A stretch of 64,000 nucleotides of DNA from Diplonema japonicum. Taxonomy: Eukaryota; Euglenozoa; Diplonemea; Diplonemida; Diplonemidae. The DNA is taken from contig OZ025686.1 of assembly GCA_964019335.1 (NCBI GenBank), positions 248,001 to 312,000 on the forward strand, given 5' to 3'. The position numbers and the translations under genes were made by a program. Of this stretch, positions 31,229-41,678 are shown one piece after another. The notes under the pieces were generated by a model. It had not been told where the DNA came from and ran no database searches. It was given only the letters and a program-made list of their open reading frames with translations. The first letter of the stretch is position 1. Every line of letters starts with the position of its first letter.

Positions 31229-33214
31229 TCAGTTAAAGTACCCTCCGACCCCTTCGGCTGACTGTCTCGCACCGCCCCCGTTCAGTCTTTTTCGTATTGC
31301 AAGGAGCTCATCCTTGTCGGGCGGGCATATAAGCGGTGCGTCTCCACCGATGTCCTCTTTGTTGTTCAATGCTGCAGCTATGATAAAATTCATGAAGGCG
31401 GGCACAAACGTGTCGTCGATACGGAGAAAAACGTTGAGAGTCCCACGCTGTGGGGAGAGAACATGTCCTGTGAAGCAGCATGTCAAGGAATCATACAGCA
31501 GGAAGGTGTAAGTGTTGGGACCCCCGCCTCGAGGAATATTGACAACGACAACACCCTTAACAGAAGAGAGCGTGGGGTACACGGTGAAAACCAAAGGAGC
31601 CCCCATGATGTGCTTCCCTTGCGAGGGTGTGGCGAGAACGGCGGTGAACGGGGAGACCTTCTGCGATGGGAACAACGGGTCGTCGCCGATCTTTACGCTG
31701 GAAGCGATTTGATACGACATCGCGCGCTTCATCTTACACTTCCGCTGACCAACCCATAACTCAAAAGTAAACAACCCCGTGTCGGGGAGTACAATGGAAA
31801 ACGTAGCCATCGAAGTTGCCGTGCTACGCTGCAACCAATGAGAACCCTCTTGAACCTCTTCAGGTGGTTCAGATGATTGATACACATCAACAAGGCCACC
31901 ATGATACAGCTTACCGGTTAGTTCAATGTCTGCGTCTGGAACCTGAAATACAATTTTCAAGGGAGGCGACTTGCAGTGTATGTGCGAGTACTTGACGTGG
32001 GAGGACAGCTGCAAGCAGTTCTCGTGAAACGGGGCCAACAATGAGGGCGACACCTCCCACGCTGATGCATGGCCCGGTGTGGCAGCAAGCTGCATTTTCG
32101 GGTCGTCCGGACAGTGCTGGCTGTAAAATACCGCAGGCGGGCACAACCAGTACAGTTCCGTATCCCCCTTTATCGAGCCATGAACGTCGATTAAATATTT
32201 CTGGCCGTGCCACTCAGCGAGGTTCCAGCACGCGGTTTGCATGTCCACAGGGTGTCCCACGGTGTTGACTAACCCAGGTCGGCGTCCTTTAACGGTTTTG
32301 ACAGATAGTTTGAGGTCTGCCGGGGTGAGGTCTATCATTTTGCATAAAAGCAGTGCGAGCCCTTCGGAGTTGGTTGATTTTGCGGAGTAGATCTCTTCGG
32401 GTGTGCTGATATCAGCGGAATCGGTTGCGGTGAAGTTTTTTTTTAAGAAAATGTAGTACGCCCTGAGGGTGTAGTGCGCCTGTTGCGAGGGGTTGCAACG
32501 CCAGCTGATTTTTTGGTAAGGTTTCGAGATTAAATCTACAGCTTCAAGCAACGTGGGAGGGCAGTCAAGAGGGACTTGGGCGTCGATGGTCGAGTAGTCG
32601 AAAGGTACAAAAAACGAATTTCGCGATTTTGCAAAATACAGCAAAGAAGAGGCGTAACAGAGTCCTGCAGCAGGATGCGGAAGGATCATGTCCTGTAGAA
32701 GAGTCAGCTTTGTGTGCGCTGCTATTTTCATCCAATTTTTCCTTGCATTATTCTGCGATTGCGTTGTTTTGACGGTTTTCTTTTGTTTCTTCGTTTTCTT
32801 CAGAATGGGAGCGTTCGGCTTTATTTCAAAGCCCCCCATTTCGAAGTTGTAGTCGCTGCACAGCCCCTCCAGATTTTCTAGTGCCGCGCTTTCTGGGAAG
32901 AATTTTTTTTGCGCCTCTCTTTTTTCGTTCGAATCCTCCTCATTCTCCACTCTGTCTGCCACCCACGGTGGCGTCTCTTCCCCTCTTAATTTCATGTGAT
33001 AGTAAAACTCACAGATTTTCTTGAATTCGCTTTCTTTTTCGATCGTTTCTTGGATTGGAACTAGCTTCCAAGGATTCCAACCGGGTCCTGCCTCTGGGTA
33101 GGGCACCCATGACTCGTGCTCTTTTGGGATGTTATTCCTGGTCTGATGTTTCACCCAAGCTGCCTCCATTTCTGGGTTCGTACTCGGGTCACGTGGAGTA
33201 TTACCATCTTCCAT
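31229..33214 (-). CDS. Transglutaminase-like (kyphoscoliosis-peptidase type) pseudoenzyme
   Basis: 661 residues, ATG at 33214, no intron. The first 150 residues are charged and Lys-rich. The centre has a transglutaminase-like fold: STNSEGLALLLCKMIDLTP corresponds to the helix that normally starts with catalytic Cys (GVCxGYA), and ACWNLAEWHGQKYLIDV to the HAWN...D block. The Cys position is Ser here and the His position is not His; only the Asp remains, so catalysis is unlikely. The second half has two Ig-like beta regions (PLKIVFQVPDADIELTG; FSIVLPDTGLFTFELWVGQ), as in KY/hillarin proteins that organise cytoskeleton. It lies immediately upstream of the dynein gene, 71 bp between coding regions. 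A structural scaffold role is inferred. Confidence 0.7.
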   Translation of the reverse strand: MEDGNTPRDPSTNPEMEAAWVKHQTRNNIPKEHESWVPYPEAGPGWNPWKLVPIQETIEKESEFKKICEFYYHMKLRGEETPPWVADRVENEEDSNEKREAQKKFFPESAALENLEGLCSDYNFEMGGFEIKPNAPILKKTKKQKKTVKTTQSQNNARKNWMKIAAHTKLTLLQDMILPHPAAGLCYASSLLYFAKSRNSFFVPFDYSTIDAQVPLDCPPTLLEAVDLISKPYQKISWRCNPSQQAHYTLRAYYIFLKKNFTATDSADISTPEEIYSAKSTNSEGLALLLCKMIDLTPADLKLSVKTVKGRRPGLVNTVGHPVDMQTACWNLAEWHGQKYLIDVHGSIKGDTELYWLCPPAVFYSQHCPDDPKMQLAATPGHASAWEVSPSLLAPFHENCLQLSSHVKYSHIHCKSPPLKIVFQVPDADIELTGKLYHGGLVDVYQSSEPPEEVQEGSHWLQRSTATSMATFSIVLPDTGLFTFELWVGQRKCKMKRAMSYQIASSVKIGDDPLFPSQKVSPFTAVLATPSQGKHIMGAPLVFTVYPTLSSVKGVVVVNIPRGGGPNTYTFLLYDSLTCCFTGHVLSPQRGTLNVFLRIDDTFVPAFMNFIIAAALNNKEDIGGDAPLICPPDKDELLAIRKRLNGGGARQSAEGVGGYFN

Positions 33215-33662
33215 AAATATCTTTTTTTTTTTTTCCCCTGATTTTTTTTTTATTCAGAACTGTGTACAGCAACTAATAAAAAGGAAAGCCACCCAATTTT
33301 TTTGTATTTTCGAAAAAAATACTGAGGGTGAGGGTATTCTTAGTGTGTGTTTTTTTTTTTTTTTTAATATTAGATAAGGGAGGGGGGTGGTGGTGGTTTC
33401 AAATTTTTTAATTGGAAGAATTGTTTTGTCCTTCTCCCCCCCCCCCTTAATGGAGTTGGCTACTGGGATGAAGAAAAAAGATTTTACCTTCACCCCCCCC
33501 CCTTCCCCCCATTAACTTTTTATAAAAAATTAAATAGGAGAGGGGAGAGTGACAAAGCCGACACTAATTTCTTTTTTTCTTTTCTAATATATAGTTTGTT
33601 TAACAAAAAAAAAAAGAAAAGAAAACACTATCGTCATGATTTTTAAAAAAAAAAAAAAAAAA
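33215..33662. other. Low-complexity spacer
   Basis: Poly-T, poly-A and CCCC runs. No gene seen. Confidence 0.65.
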
Positions 33663-34690
33663 TCACTGTCCCTGCGACATAGATACAAGTACGTCCATGA
33701 GCTTCGGGCTTTCGGGTTCAGTCTTGTGGTTCGATGTTAACCACCGTCCGAGCCATAGGGCAGGGGATGCAGGCGGCGGGCTCACTTTAAGGAGCTCTTG
33801 GATACCTTTGTTAAGGAAGGAAGAGAGGTTGGACGAATGAAGACGCGTAACGGAGCGCAGCTGTGTGTGTGGAACGTTTTTTTTTTCTTCTTCTTTTTTT
33901 TTTCTTCTCCATACATGCTCTTCAGCTACCGTGTCAACAATACGCCCTACCTCCTGCCTCACCTTGATATCTTCGGTGTTCTGAACAATTCGTTGTCTTT
34001 TCGGTGCTTGGCTTGCTTCTTCGTGTTCCACAGGCTGTTTCCTTTTCCCCGCCTGTCGTTTCTTAGGTTCCTTCACTGGTGTATTTTTCTTGATTTCCTG
34101 AACAGTCTCCTGCAACGTCTTGTCTTTGGGTTCGGGTGCACGCTTTTTGATTTCCCGCACTGCTTCTTGAAGGGTTTTGTCCTTGGCTTCTTTGGTCACT
34201 TTTTTCGCCTTCACCGGAGTGTTTTTTTTAATCTCACGAATGGCTTCTCCAAGGGTTTTGCTGAGAGGCTCCGCCTTCACGGGTGTGTTCTTCTTGATTT
34301 CCCGCATGGTTTCTTGCAAGGTTTTGTCGAAATTCCGTTGTTGTTGTGTTGTTGTTGTTTTTTCACGGGAGCTTTTTCTTGCGCGGGTTTTCTGAGGCTT
34401 TTTCTTTTTGGATTTTCTGCACGTTTGGCTTAACGGCATATCGCTTGTAGGAGAGGGTCTTGGCTTTGCGGCAGGCTTTGCCTTCTTCACATTGTTGTTG
34501 GTTTGCTTTTTCCCTGTTTTAAGATCGAGTTCGTCACCAAATAGGTATGCATTCACCACACCGCCGGTCCCGCGTACACCGCTGATACCTGATTGGTAAC
34601 TAAGGGTAGGGGACCCTCGCCCACTTCTCGGTTGCTGCTTAAGTGACGCATGCTGCGGCCCCCCTTCCCCACAGGAGTACTACGTTTCAT
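33663..34690 (-). CDS. Basic repeat protein, one intron, probable assembly frameshift near the start
   Basis: The main frame (33663-34663) has no ATG. In the neighbouring frame an ATG at 34690 begins MKRSTPVGKGG, and adding one G to the G6 run near 34660-34670 would join it to PQHASLKQQPRSGRGSPTL and the rest. Intron 33861-33914 (GTATGGAG...CACACAG, 54 bp) is in frame. The centre holds four or five copies of a 17-30-residue unit of the form KTLQEAVREIKKNTPVK, separated by Lys/Pro linkers, and the C-terminal third is helical. Highly basic; nuclear or cytoskeletal binding is a guess. No family recognised. Confidence 0.6.
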
Positions 34691-35390
34691 CTTGTTCCTT
34701 TCATCCGCGCTTTTTTTCAATCTTCCTGAAAACGCTGATTCCCCATTGGTCCGGCATTTCGCTTTTTTTTTTTTCCCTCCCCCTTCTTCCCCTCCTTCTT
34801 GTAACAGGTTTTGGACGGCGGGGTGGGGGGGTGGAGGGTGATGATTTTTTTAAATATAAAAAATCAAAGAAAAAAAAAATAATAATAAAAAAAAAAAAAA
34901 GAAAAGAAAGCAGGGATGGGGAAGTGGGAAAGAAGAAGGAAAAAAAAAAAAATGAAAAAAAAAAAAAAAAACAGGATAAGGATTTTTTTTTTCTTCTTTT
35001 TTTTTTAAGGAGTCAATGTGGAACCCGTGTCTACTCTTCTAAGTCAAAATCTTTTTTTTTTCTTGTGGAGGAATTCTCCCTCCTTTGTTTTGGCTTTTTT
35101 GTTTTTTTTTTTTTTAAAGTGGTAAAAAAAAAAAAAAATTCGAAGAGTAGGGCCTCCTCATAGACTTTCGTCTCCAAAAAAAGAGAAAAAAAAAGAAAAT
35201 GTGGGGGGGAAGATGTTGTTTTGTGCGCAAGAGCTGGGTGCAAAAAAAAAAAAAAAAGAATATATATATAATTACCTTGATCACCGTAGCTGTTCACCCT
35301 TGCAATTCTTTTTTTTTTTTTAAATTCCCCATTCCCCTAATCCTCTTCCTTCGGGGATCCTGAGGTGGGGAGAAGGGGATCCTTGCTACA
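34691..35390. other. Low-complexity spacer
   Basis: About 700 bp rich in A and T runs with a short TA repeat near 35262-35270. No gene seen on either strand. Confidence 0.6.
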
Positions 35391-36036
35391 TCACACAAAA
35401 AGAGACTTGAGGCCTTCGATCACAAAAAAGAAGGGCTTGGCCGCTTGATGTTTCATGTGGCGGATGGCAGCCTTTGCAAGGACATTTTTTATTATTNNNN
35501 NNNNNNNNNNNNNNNNNNNNNNNNNNNNNNNNNNNNNNNNNNNNNNNNNNNNNNNNNNNNNNNNNNNNNNNNNNNNNNNNNNNNNNNNNNNNNNNNNNNN
35601 NNNNNNNNNNNNNNNNNNNNNNNNNNNNNNNNNNNNNNNNNNNNNNNNNNNNNNNNNNNNNNNNNNNNNNNNNNNNNNNNNNNNNNNNNNNNNNNNATAC
35701 CAGTGTCTTTCGCAGACGGTTGATGCGGTCCTTCAGGTTAGTCTTCAGCTCTCTTAGTCCGTCCTGAGTTTCTCGTGAGGCTAAGATCGGTCTCCTTGCA
35801 AAGCCTATCGCTGCCTTCCCTCCTATTGTCATGAGGGACTTCACTCTCATTTTGCCCTTCGCCGGGAAAGGCCTCTTCCTCCCTTGTATCGTGCACCTGT
35901 CGTTCATCTTTTCGATCAATTTCTTGATCCTTCGTGCCTTTTCCACCTGCGTCACTCCCAGCGATCTTCGTGTCGTCGCTTCAAAGTCTAGGGCTAACTC
36001 CCCAGATCGAACTTCACACGTTGTAGGATGTGGTGG

Positions 36037-36071
<35 letters not shown>

Positions 36072-36144
36072 TTTCGTAAATTCTCGGTCGAAATACTTCG
36101 TGTCTTTCGTATCAGCCAGGTCTGGGACCCAAGGGGCGGGTGTC

Positions 36145-36177
<33 letters not shown>

Positions 36178-37750
36178 CCAGTACCTTCCTCAACAGAAGC
36201 GCTCCAAAGTCAACATCGCTGAAAAACTGGTACCGCTGAAGCTCCTTCAACGATCTGACCCTCTTTTCCGGGTTCCTCTCCAACAGCTTTCCAAGCACCG
36301 TTCGAAGGGAAGGCGACGTGAACGACGGGAACTCCAACGGCTTCTTCAAAATCAGCTGGTACATCTGCGACACGCTCTGCGTGTAGAAGGGGGGAAGCCC
36401 ACACACCATTTCATACAAAAAAATCCCCAACGACCACCAGTCCACCGCTTGAGTGTGCCCCTTCTTTTTAATCAACTCAGGCGCCATGTACTCTGGCGTC
36501 CCGCAGAAGGTAAAAGTCGACCCTGTTACATTTACCTTCGCAAGGCCGAAATCGGTTAAAACAACGTAACCTTTAGAATCCAAGACAAGATTTTCCGGTT
36601 TCAAGTCACGATATATAACATCAAGTCCGTGAAGGTGTGATATTGCAAGAGCGATGCTTGCAGTGTAAATTTTTGAACGCTCCTCGGAGAACCGTTTTTC
36701 ACGTTGGAGGTGGAAGAACAGCTCGCCGCCGGATAGAAAATCCATCACAAACACAACCTGTTTGGAGGTTTGAAACGAAAAATGTAGAGCTACAATGAAC
36801 GGATGTGCAGCTTGCTCCAGTATCTCCCTCTCCGCGTTCGTGTGGTTCACCATTTTGTTGCGTACGACTTGGTCTTTGTTCAGAACTTTCATGGCGTAGT
36901 GCTTCCCCGTGGCGTTGTGCTTCACTTTCAAAACCTTGCCGAAGCTCCCTATACCAACCACGCATTCCATTGAAAAATCTCGAAGCCCGACATCGGCCAC
37001 TGTGACATTCGAACTGAATGTTAAAACAGACTTCTCGGAATCGTCGAGAATCCCATCGATAAGCCCTGTTTGCCGTGCCTTTCCTGTGATCTGTTCCAAC
37101 ACCAATTTCCAATGTACTAGATCCGAAGGGGTCTCTGCTGATATTACGTACGTTCTTGGTAGGTCGGGGCCTATTATGCAGAACGAGTTTGGGTATATTT
37201 CACAGTCTACTAGCTTTGCTGTTTTCAAAGGAATCTTGCCCTTTCTCGTACCGCCTAGTTTTTCATAATACTCAAGATCGGTGTTTTCTACCTTGAACCA
37301 TCTAAGTTTGAATGGGTCTCGCAAAGCGATGGTTTTGGCTCCTAATTTTCTGAGATACCCGCCGCCTCCGAACAAACCCATAAACCCTAGAAATTCCGGT
37401 GTGACCACCAAGTTCGGTCGTTCTTTGATTCGTTCCATTAGATTTTCTAAGCCTTTCCGCCGGTCTTCGATAAAATTGGTGTTGAAGCGCCCGAAGGCTT
37501 GTTTTCCAGGGATGCCGGGCAGGTTCGCCTCGCTGCCCCCTATGGATTTCAGCATTTTGTACAGTTCGTTGAACTCGCGGTATCTACGTTTTATGCAGTG
37601 TAACTCCTCGGGTTTTGTTTTTGCGACCAGTACCACACGGTACCTCACACACTCCCCCACCCTCACAGGGTCTTGCACTAAAATGTCCATGGAATGCCAT
37701 GGAGGCAGGATGTTCTCAGGAGAGTTTGCCGGGGCGCGAGCGAAGGCCAT
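35391..37750 (-). CDS. PX-PH-AGC protein kinase, interrupted by assembly gap
   Basis: Exons from the 5' end: 36185-37750, 36069-36143, then probably 35697-35997, the N gap, and a last piece to TGA at 35391. ATG at 37750. A PX domain (about 20-125: IKRRYREFNELYKML; LPGIPGKQAFGRF) is followed by a PH domain (about 145-245: FKLRWFKVENTDLEYYEKL; DLVHWKLVLEQI) and an AGC kinase: GIGSFGKVLKVKH, YAMKVLNKD, YRDLKPENLVLD, DFGLAKV, TFCGTPEYMAPE. The 41-bp intron (GTACTGG, A tract, ATCAG) joins LLLRK to TPAPWVPDLADTKDTKYFD, the AGC C-terminal extension. PX and PH bind phosphoinositides, so Akt/SGK-like control at membranes is expected. After a 71-bp poly-T intron a basic helical region (EKARRIKKLIEKMN) continues in phase. 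Its assignment to this gene rather than a separate one is inferred, as it has no upstream ATG. Confidence 0.85.
35497..35696. other. Assembly gap of 200 N
   Basis: Run of N between two coding-looking pieces on the minus strand (KDRINRLRKTL before it, VLAKAAIRHMKHQAAKPFFF after it). The round length suggests a placeholder, so the true size is unknown. Confidence 0.98.
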
Positions 37751-37784
37751 TTGCTCATTTACCCTTTCCCCACCCGGACCACGA

Positions 37785-37819
<35 letters not shown>

Positions 37820-37928
37820 GGAAATGAACAGAAAAAAAAATTTTTTTTTTCTTTTTTTGAACAAAAAAGAGAGGGATATAAAAACTGGAAAGTTTTTTTT
37901 TTTTTTCCTTCTTTTTTTTTTTTTTTTT

Positions 37929-39047
37929 TCACCTTGTGACTTTTTGAAACTTGTCGAAAAACTGTTCGCCGATTTCCGGTGCGTAAAGGTTGCGTTTCTC
38001 TCCTTCGGCGACTGCCCTCTCCGCGGTTTGTGTTTGCCGCTCCTTGTTCAGGGCAATCAAGGCGTTTCTTTTTTCCTGCTTCACAGCGGCCTCCAAGAAC
38101 AGACCCATCTCCTGTTCCTTACGCTGTCTCGAGGCCTCGATAAACTTCTCCTCCTCCTCCCGGATCTTTTTTTGACGAAGCTCCTCGAGGCCCTGGGCTT
38201 GCTGCTGTCTAATGTGGTTCATCTCGGCCGGAGTAAGCCCTTTCTTATCCTCCTTCTTCCCTGAGGACCGCTCGTTGAGGATATCGCTGTCCAGCATGTT
38301 CTGGATCTCTTGTAGATTCTTCGCAGACTCGTGGGACTTGGCGGCATCTTTTTCCATTCTTTTCTGCTGGGCTAATTTTTTATTGAATGCGGCGGTAGAA
38401 CGTATCGCCTCTTGTTTCTGCTGTTGGTTCAGACGTTGGATTGCCCAAGCTTTCTGGGCAATTTCTTCGTCCCTTGCATTCCAATTGCGGTCACGCTCTG
38501 CCTCTGCCGCCTTCAAAACGGTTTTCTCTTGAATTTGATGCTGCAGCCAAGCAGTTTGCTCACTAGCTTGAACTAGCTTCCTCGTTATTTTACCCGGGTC
38601 CTCTCCCGAGAATTTTTGCAGGCCGCTTAATGTGTTCCTGGGATCGTTGTCGCCAATCCTTGCAGGGAGATCCTTTTGCAGCCTTTTGGGATCGCTGAGG
38701 TCGTACTCTAGTCTCGTGCAAGGCTTTTGATATGTCTTTCTGTAGTTTTCTACGTCCTTTTCCTTCTGTCTTCGTATGTCAGCGCTCTCCATCTCCAAGG
38801 CCATCGCGTGTTTGTCTTGCAGGATCATTCTCTTGTCCATCCACTCCTCTCTTTGTTCGTCCAGTTTCTTTATGGCGACGCTCTCGTCCACTTGTTCGTC
38901 CAATCTTTGCTTGTCCACCCCTATCGTTCTTGCCTTCGGGTCGAAAATCCTTTTCGCACGTTCCCCCTCCAACGCTGCCCGTGTCACTTCACAATGCGGG
39001 CGCTCCCCTTGCGGAAGGGCCGAGAACGGGCATGTCAATCTCATCAT
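37929..39047 (-). CDS. RIB43A-family axonemal ribbon protein
   Basis: 372 residues from the ATG at 39047 (a second ATG follows at once). Diagnostic RIB43A features: ARTIGVDKQRLDEQVDE, REEWMDKRMILQDKHAMALE, LSGLQKFSGEDPGK and WLQHQIQEK. Nearly the entire protein is alpha-helical with Glu/Lys/Gln-rich heptads. RIB43A/RIBC2 proteins are microtubule inner proteins lying along the doublet A-tubule partition of cilia and flagella, so this supports a flagellate. No intron. The kinase ATG lies 178 bp downstream. Confidence 0.92.
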   Translation of the reverse strand: MMRLTCPFSALPQGERPHCEVTRAALEGERAKRIFDPKARTIGVDKQRLDEQVDESVAIKKLDEQREEWMDKRMILQDKHAMALEMESADIRRQKEKDVENYRKTYQKPCTRLEYDLSDPKRLQKDLPARIGDNDPRNTLSGLQKFSGEDPGKITRKLVQASEQTAWLQHQIQEKTVLKAAEAERDRNWNARDEEIAQKAWAIQRLNQQQKQEAIRSTAAFNKKLAQQKRMEKDAAKSHESAKNLQEIQNMLDSDILNERSSGKKEDKKGLTPAEMNHIRQQQAQGLEELRQKKIREEEEKFIEASRQRKEQEMGLFLEAAVKQEKRNALIALNKERQTQTAERAVAEGEKRNLYAPEIGEQFFDKFQKVTR

Positions 39048-39269
39048 TTCTTTTTTTTTTAATTGTAAACTTGTTTTTTTCTTTTCTGGATTGAAAAGAC
39101 TGGAGGGGGAAAGAAGGGGAAACGGTACTAAAAAAGTTAGGCGAGGAGAAGAAAAGGAAAACTGCCAGACCCATGGGTACAATTACCAGGGTATGGTACG
39201 GGAAAGGGAAGAAGGTGACTTCCGGATGCCCGTCTTTGATGGCTGAAGGTTGCATTGGGATCAACAGCC

Positions 39270-39323
39270 CAGGGCGGGCAGACAGGGCGGGCAGGACAGG
39301 GTGGGCAGGACAGGGCGGGCAGG
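39270..39323 (+). repeat. G-rich minisatellite, four copies of a 14-bp unit
   Basis: Tandem copies of CAGGGCGGGCAGGA, one with a T in place of C, between the RAD9 stop and the RIB43A start. G-triplets make a quadruplex possible on the plus strand. Confidence 0.85.
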
Positions 39324-39344
39324 TGCGACGACACTTCTCTCGCT

Positions 39345-40835
39345 TCATTCATACCGCGGAGGGCTGACGGAAGCCTCAAGGAACTCCTCCTCGTCATTGG
39401 CCAGTCGGTACCCGCCTGGCTGTGTTGTGTACTGGGAGACGTCCACCTGTGTAGGGTATCTTTCTGGCTGCCAAGCAGGGTTGGACGCAGAAGGGGACGG
39501 CTGCTGCGCGTGCTGCATAGGAGAAGGCTGCTGCATCTGCTGCATAGGAGAAGGCTGCATCTGCATCTGCGCCGGCGAAGGCTGCTGCATCTGCTGAACC
39601 GGCGAAGGCTGCATCTGCATCTGCTGCACTGGGGAAGGTACCCCAGCGTGCATAGGCGAAGGCACAGGCGACGAGACAGGCTCTAGTTTAGGCCGCTTGT
39701 TCAACGGCTCCGAAAAAGGCGTCTGCGCCACCAGCTGCACAGACTGCACACTAGTGTCGCTCATGTTCAGGTACCTCGTCGGCGACGGATCAACACCCAC
39801 AGCAGTGCCCAAAGGCGTCCTTGTGGTGGGCACATTGTTTCCGCCTGTGGGGTGCTGCTGCGGGACACCACTGATCCGGACACCGCCGGGCGTGTCTTTG
39901 GTAGTTTTACAAGATTGGATGGAAGGTTGCGGTGTGCCTTGGTGCGGGGTGACTTTGATCATTTGTGTGTTTGCGGCAGGGTCCTCAGGGGGGTCCGCCT
40001 CCCAAGCCGACACAAGCATGGCCGCTTTGAAGTGCGGCTCACGGGACTGCGGGTCAACGTCGACACCTTCGAATTCAAGCAAAACAGGTGCTCTGTCACC
40101 GTCAAAGGAGATCACACTGTCCAAGCCGCATCCGTCGGCAAGGGAGAGAAACGAGCGGAAGTACCGTTGCTCGAAGATTTTGATACCTATTTCACCGTCG
40201 TACTCGTAGGCGATGAGGTCGTTGACACTGAGGGAGATGGAGGTGCCTCCGACACGCTCGACAGCTAAAGTGTCCGTAGACAGCGAAAGACGTTGGTCTG
40301 CAGGCATCAGTTGAATATTTTCGCATTTGTGGGAAACGTTATTGCATGCTTCGGATAACTGCCCGGGTTTCGCTCTGAACCTGCAACTTGTCATAGCATC
40401 TGCCTCTGCTTTGTCTGACAGCTCTTGGCTGAAGTTCAAGGAATAAGTTTTCACGATGCCCTCGTACGTAGTGTTGCACCTGAAGATCAACCTGTCTGAC
40501 TTTTCCAAGGTTTCCATCCGTATGGAAGTGATGGTAGACTGGCTCTTGAACACTGCGCCTACGTATTTTGTGGACAGTCTTAAGTTTATCTCAGGTTCGG
40601 TCAGTCTCTCCATGGAATCGTCTATCATTATGTCTGAGAAAAATCCCTTCCCAAAGGTGACCGCCATGTGTACGGTCCTCAATGAGTTCACAGCCCGAAA
40701 CACGCACCCGTTTTTGCTGGGCTCGATAAAAAAATCATCGTTTATTTTCGCCATGCAAGCAACAACCTTCGCAACAATTTTGACTTTGTTCTGAGGGATG
40801 TCCATCCTTATGTGAGGCACCGGGCATTCTGGCAT
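39345..40835 (-). CDS. RAD9: RAD9 checkpoint clamp subunit
   Basis: 496 residues, ATG at 40835, no intron. The N-terminal 270 residues form the PCNA-like clamp fold with RAD9 hallmarks: KIVAKVVACMAKINDDFFIE, CVFRAVNSLRTVHMAVTF, ELSDKAEADAMTSCRF and APVLLEFEG. RAD9 with RAD1 and HUS1 makes the 9-1-1 clamp loaded at DNA damage. The C-terminal 200 residues are disordered, rich in Ser-Pro/Thr-Pro and Gln, and contain a basic KRPKLEP, a likely nuclear signal. They also hold about eight tandem units of the kind QPSPMQQMQ. Such phosphorylated tails recruit TopBP1-type partners in other organisms. Confidence 0.9.
   Translation of the reverse strand: MPECPVPHIRMDIPQNKVKIVAKVVACMAKINDDFFIEPSKNGCVFRAVNSLRTVHMAVTFGKGFFSDIMIDDSMERLTEPEINLRLSTKYVGAVFKSQSTITSIRMETLEKSDRLIFRCNTTYEGIVKTYSLNFSQELSDKAEADAMTSCRFRAKPGQLSEACNNVSHKCENIQLMPADQRLSLSTDTLAVERVGGTSISLSVNDLIAYEYDGEIGIKIFEQRYFRSFLSLADGCGLDSVISFDGDRAPVLLEFEGVDVDPQSREPHFKAAMLVSAWEADPPEDPAANTQMIKVTPHQGTPQPSIQSCKTTKDTPGGVRISGVPQQHPTGGNNVPTTRTPLGTAVGVDPSPTRYLNMSDTSVQSVQLVAQTPFSEPLNKRPKLEPVSSPVPSPMHAGVPSPVQQMQMQPSPVQQMQQPSPAQMQMQPSPMQQMQQPSPMQHAQQPSPSASNPAWQPERYPTQVDVSQYTTQPGGYRLANDEEEFLEASVSPPRYE
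39505..39655 (-). repeat. Tandem repeat encoding Gln/Met/Ser-Pro units in RAD9 tail
   Basis: Imperfect repeats of about 18-33 bp (plus-strand units such as GGCGAAGGCTGCATCTGC) code for alternating QQMQ and PSP blocks. In-frame length variation is expected. Confidence 0.8.
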
Positions 40836-41678
40836 TTTTTTTTTTTTTTTTTTGTATTGTTTTGTTTTCTTTCTCCCCCTATTCTTTTTTTTTTTTTTTT
40901 TAAATCGAGCGAAGAATGGGAGACAAAAAAATGTTTTTTTTTATTTTATTTCCTTCCTTCCACGGAGGGGAGAGTTTTTGATGACGCAATGTGCTGCAGA
41001 CAGGGTTTACATCCTCCTCCTTGTTCCTAAGTCGACATTGAGAAGAAAAAGAGACAAAAAAAAAAGAGAAAAAAAAAAAAGAACTAACATGAAGATTCAA
41101 CCCTAGCAACTTAACACCAGGGGGGGAGAAGAAGAAGAGAAAAAAAAAAGTGGAACACGGTTTCCAACGTTCCCCCCCTTTATCCCTACACATCTACCCT
41201 AAAAAAGAAGAAATATCGGCATAGTTGGTTTTCATTTTTTTTTCTCTCTCTTTCTTTTGTATAAAAACAAGTGACCATATCCCCCTCTCCGTTCTTTCTT
41301 CTATAATGAAAAAAAAAAAATATAAAAATAAAAAATAGCGCCCTATAACTCTAAACACAGAAAATTGTTTTTTTCCCCCCCTCAAATAAAAAAACAATGG
41401 CTGCAAGGAAACTCGTTTCGCGACTATCGTCCATACTATCATCAACGATTAAAACACCCAGTTTTGTCTTCTTTTTTTCTTTCCCTCGACAAATAGATTT
41501 TTTAATGCATTTTTTCCGGGGGGGGAAAATAAAATAAAAAAGGGTTTTTTTTTTTTTTTTTTTTTTTTTTTTGGAGGATGTTCCCCCTCTATACACTAGT
41601 ATCCTAGCGGGGCGTGAAAAGAAAAGAAAAAAAAATTGTGCACCCACTAACTATTTTACGCTTGCACTCATTTCCTTA
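40836..41678. other. Low-complexity spacer
   Basis: About 840 bp of A/T/G runs, including T30 near 41546-41572. No gene seen. Confidence 0.65.
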
